Assembly (NCBI GenBank): GCA_026391235.1
Contig: JAPLDV010000526.1
Location: forward strand, 1-8,862
From: Bacteroidia bacterium
GTDB taxonomy: Bacteria; Bacteroidota; Bacteroidia; Bacteroidales; UBA12481
Direction: 5' to 3'
DNA length: 8,862 nucleotides
Shown here in pieces: positions 7,225 to 8,862 of the stretch. A model generated the notes under the pieces. The model did no database searches, had not been told where the DNA came from, and worked only from the letters and a program-made list of their open reading frames with translations. Position numbers and translations under genes: made by a program. Numbering within the stretch: position 1 is the stretch's first letter; every line of letters begins with the position of its first letter.

Positions 7225-7249
7225 AATTTTAAAGTCCGACTTTAAAATT
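7225..7249. promoter_or_regulatory. Perfect 25-bp palindrome upstream of the AAA_14/DUF4143 gene
   Basis: Arms AATTTTAAAGTC and GACTTTAAAATT are exact reverse complements, 12 bases each, around a single central C. The palindrome ends 7 bases before ATG 7217. It could be an operator for a dimeric DNA-binding protein (perhaps the ATPase itself through its helix-turn-helix-like segment), a hairpin in the mRNA leader that limits translation, or an element boundary. There is no T-run after it in the transcribed direction to suggest a terminator. The symmetry is seen directly; any function is inferred. Confidence 0.6.
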
Positions 7250-7275
7250 ACACAATATGATTCAAAACACCAAAA

Positions 7276-7303
7276 TTGAGTCTTGTTTCTTATTCTTTGG
7301 TCC
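7276..7303 (-). repeat. Short heptamer-phased stretch, 3' of the GH92 gene (weak)
   Basis: Four consecutive 7-base units each begin with TT on the plus strand (TTGAGTC, TTGTTTC, TTATTCT, TTGGTCC), so they end in AA on the coding strand. It lies about 50 bases after the GH92 stop codon and before the palindrome. The unit length and the fixed end match the stronger array after rlmF, but four units in AT-rich DNA could arise by chance. The rest of the 135-base gap shows only a 10-base inverted repeat, TGATTCAAAA at 7258-7267 and its complement at 7332-7341. Confidence 0.3.
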
Positions 7304-7352
7304 GAACTTATACTTCAGGTCGTTCAACCTTTTTTGAATCACCCGTCAGATT

Positions 7353-8862
7353 TCATTTTTCCATCAAAAAAGTAACCTTCCCCCCATTTGCAATTTCGGT
7401 ATGGGTCAGATAGTTGCGCTTGATGGCGGTACCATTGACAATCACTTTCTTTACATGCACATTTTCAGCCGACTGGTTAACAGCCTCAATCGTGAGCGTT
7501 TTCCCGTTTTCCAGTTTCAGGGTGGCAGATTTTACCATCGGACTTCCGATGGCATACTGATCGGAGCCCGGGCAAACCGGGTAGAATCCCAATGCGCTGA
7601 AGATATACCAGGCCGACATCTGTCCCGCATCATCATTGCCGCACAGGCCATCAGGCGCATCGTGATACATCGTTTCCATGATCATCCTCACGCGCTCCTG
7701 GGTTTTCTGAGGTGCCCCGGCCCAGTTGTACAGATATGGGATATGGTGACCGGGCTCATTTCCGTGAACATAGTTGCCGATCAACCCGTCGCGGGTGATG
7801 TCTTCGGTTTGGGCAAAAAAGGAGTCATCGAGTTTCATGGTGAACAGGGAATCCAAATGCCTGACAAATGTTTTCGAACCGCCCATCATCTGAACCATTT
7901 GATCAACCTGGTGCGGCACAAACAGACTGTAATTCCAGGCATTTCCCTCGATAAATCCCTGGTCGTGAGTACTGAGGGTATTGAACTCGGGCTTCCATGT
8001 TCCGTCTGATAATTTTGGCCGCATATAACCGATGGCCGGATCATACACATTCCTGAAATTCTCCGACCGGGCCTTGAATTGTTCGTAAACGGCCTGATTG
8101 CCAATCTTTTTGGCAAGTTCGGCAATGCACCAGTCATCGTAGGCATACTCCAATGTCTTGGATACCGATGAACCGTTCTTATCTTCAGGAACATAACCCT
8201 GGATCATGTAATATCCGAGGCCATCATATCTGGTGTATGAAGCGGTGTTTACCATGGCTTCCAGTAATTTGGCCGGGTCCATATCGAGATTGCCCTTGAT
8301 ATAGGCATCCGCAAGCACCGGCACGGCATGGTAGCCGATCATGCACCAGTTCTCGTTCCCGTAATGCGACCAAACCGGCAGCATTTTGTGCACGCTTTGG
8401 TTGTAATGCGCCATCATCGATTTCACCATATCGGAGTTACGTTTAGGCTGGATGATGTTAAAGAGCGGATGCAGAGCCCGGTAAGTGTCCCATAATGAGA
8501 ACACGGTATAATTGGTGAATCCATTGGCCTGATGATCGTTCTGGTCGAGTCCGCGGTACATGCCGTCGACGTCCATAAAGGTTACCGGACTGAGGGAAGC
8601 GTGATATAATGCGGTGTAGAATACCCTTTTCTGTTCTTCATTGATTGTTTCTATCCGGATTTTTCCCAGCTCGTTGTTCCACAAATCCTGGCCTTGTTTA
8701 CGGAAAGTATCAAAATCCCAGCCCGGAGCTTCAGCGATCAGATTCCTTAAAGCTCCCTGAGTGCTGACCGGTGACAGGGCAAATTTCACCACTACAGCTT
8801 CGCCGGCGGCAACATCGAAATCAAACCAGGTGCGGATCTGTCGGCCGGCCATCTCGGGGAAA
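7353..8862 (-). CDS. Glycoside hydrolase family 92 alpha-mannosidase, C-terminal two-thirds
   Basis: The frame is open to the right edge, so the N-terminal part (about 250 residues, with the expected signal peptide) is outside; about 502 residues are present. GH92 enzymes are calcium-dependent inverting exo-alpha-mannosidases that act on yeast mannan and N-glycans, usually in the periplasm or at the surface of Bacteroidota. Residues are counted from the Met at 8852. The (alpha/alpha)6 catalytic domain shows LWDTYRALHPL at 120-130, HYGNENWCMIGYHAVPVLAD at 163-182, YAYDDWC at 236-242, and EGNAWNYSLFVPH at 302-314. HGNEPGHHIPYLYNWAG at 363-379 contains the Glu (366) at the expected general acid position. 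GLCGNDDAGQMSAWY at 402-416 contains the Asp pair of the base and calcium region. A C-terminal beta-sandwich ends LMEK. All signature motifs are intact. It is the first gene of the locus on this strand, followed by the ATPase and the GH38-type gene. Confidence 0.95.
   Translation of the reverse strand, partial: FPEMAGRQIRTWFDFDVAAGEAVVVKFALSPVSTQGALRNLIAEAPGWDFDTFRKQGQDLWNNELGKIRIETINEEQKRVFYTALYHASLSPVTFMDVDGMYRGLDQNDHQANGFTNYTVFSLWDTYRALHPLFNIIQPKRNSDMVKSMMAHYNQSVHKMLPVWSHYGNENWCMIGYHAVPVLADAYIKGNLDMDPAKLLEAMVNTASYTRYDGLGYYMIQGYVPEDKNGSSVSKTLEYAYDDWCIAELAKKIGNQAVYEQFKARSENFRNVYDPAIGYMRPKLSDGTWKPEFNTLSTHDQGFIEGNAWNYSLFVPHQVDQMVQMMGGSKTFVRHLDSLFTMKLDDSFFAQTEDITRDGLIGNYVHGNEPGHHIPYLYNWAGAPQKTQERVRMIMETMYHDAPDGLCGNDDAGQMSAWYIFSALGFYPVCPGSDQYAIGSPMVKSATLKLENGKTLTIEAVNQSAENVHVKKVIVNGTAIKRNYLTHTEIANGGKVTFLMEK

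Noticed and set aside
7316..7336. Plus-strand intrinsic terminator (AGGT...ACCT followed by T-run)
   Set aside because: The stem is only about 4 bp, and there is no plus-strand gene for it to terminate.
7401..8009. Plus-strand open frame of 202 codons antisense to GH92
   Set aside because: It lies opposite intact GH92 signature motifs and resembles no family; it is a shadow of codon bias in the real gene.

Overview
The window looks like a piece of a Bacteroidota chromosome, probably of the Bacteroidales/Marinilabiliales kind. This is inferred from the gene content: a GH92 and a GH38-type glycosidase side by side, an AAA_14/DUF4143 ATPase, a DUF2007 protein, RlmF, and starts without clear Shine-Dalgarno sites. 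No rRNA, tRNA, CRISPR array or insertion sequence was seen. All genes lie on the minus strand except the one at the left edge.

Layout, left to right. The 3' end of an acetate/succinate transporter gene (SatP/YaaH family) runs in from the left edge on the plus strand. It converges on a small DUF2007 gene. Upstream of DUF2007 is rlmF (23S rRNA m6A1618 methyltransferase), and the gap between them is filled by a heptanucleotide-phased repeat. Between rlmF and the glycosidase locus is a 220-base gap. It holds a 39-codon ORF that may be a remnant of a serine acetyltransferase gene, and a second heptamer-phased tract.

Positions 1940-6026 are one large secreted GH38-type glycosidase gene broken by a one-base frameshift near 3340. 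The catalytic part is upstream. The downstream part carries two FN3 domains (the second apparently shortened), a chitobiase-like C-terminal domain and an F5/8 type C (discoidin) domain. Nine bases upstream of this gene ends a noticeably AT-richer AAA_14/DUF4143 ATPase gene, with a perfect 25-bp palindrome just before its start. The right end is the C-terminal two-thirds of a GH92 alpha-mannosidase gene that runs off the window.

The GH92 and GH38 genes fit a mannose-glycan degradation locus: exo-acting alpha-mannosidases trimming mannan or N-glycans, with the discoidin and FN3 modules as possible binding or spacer domains. No SusC/SusD pair is visible here. The ATPase looks like an insertion into that locus.

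The most unusual signal is non-coding. Immediately 3' of rlmF and of the GH38 gene, and more weakly 3' of GH92, the DNA is organised in variable 7-base units that hold register. On the coding strand the units mostly end in A, usually AA or GA, and many contain TGA, TAA or TAG. Because 7 is coprime with 3, such units put stop codons into all three frames just after the gene.
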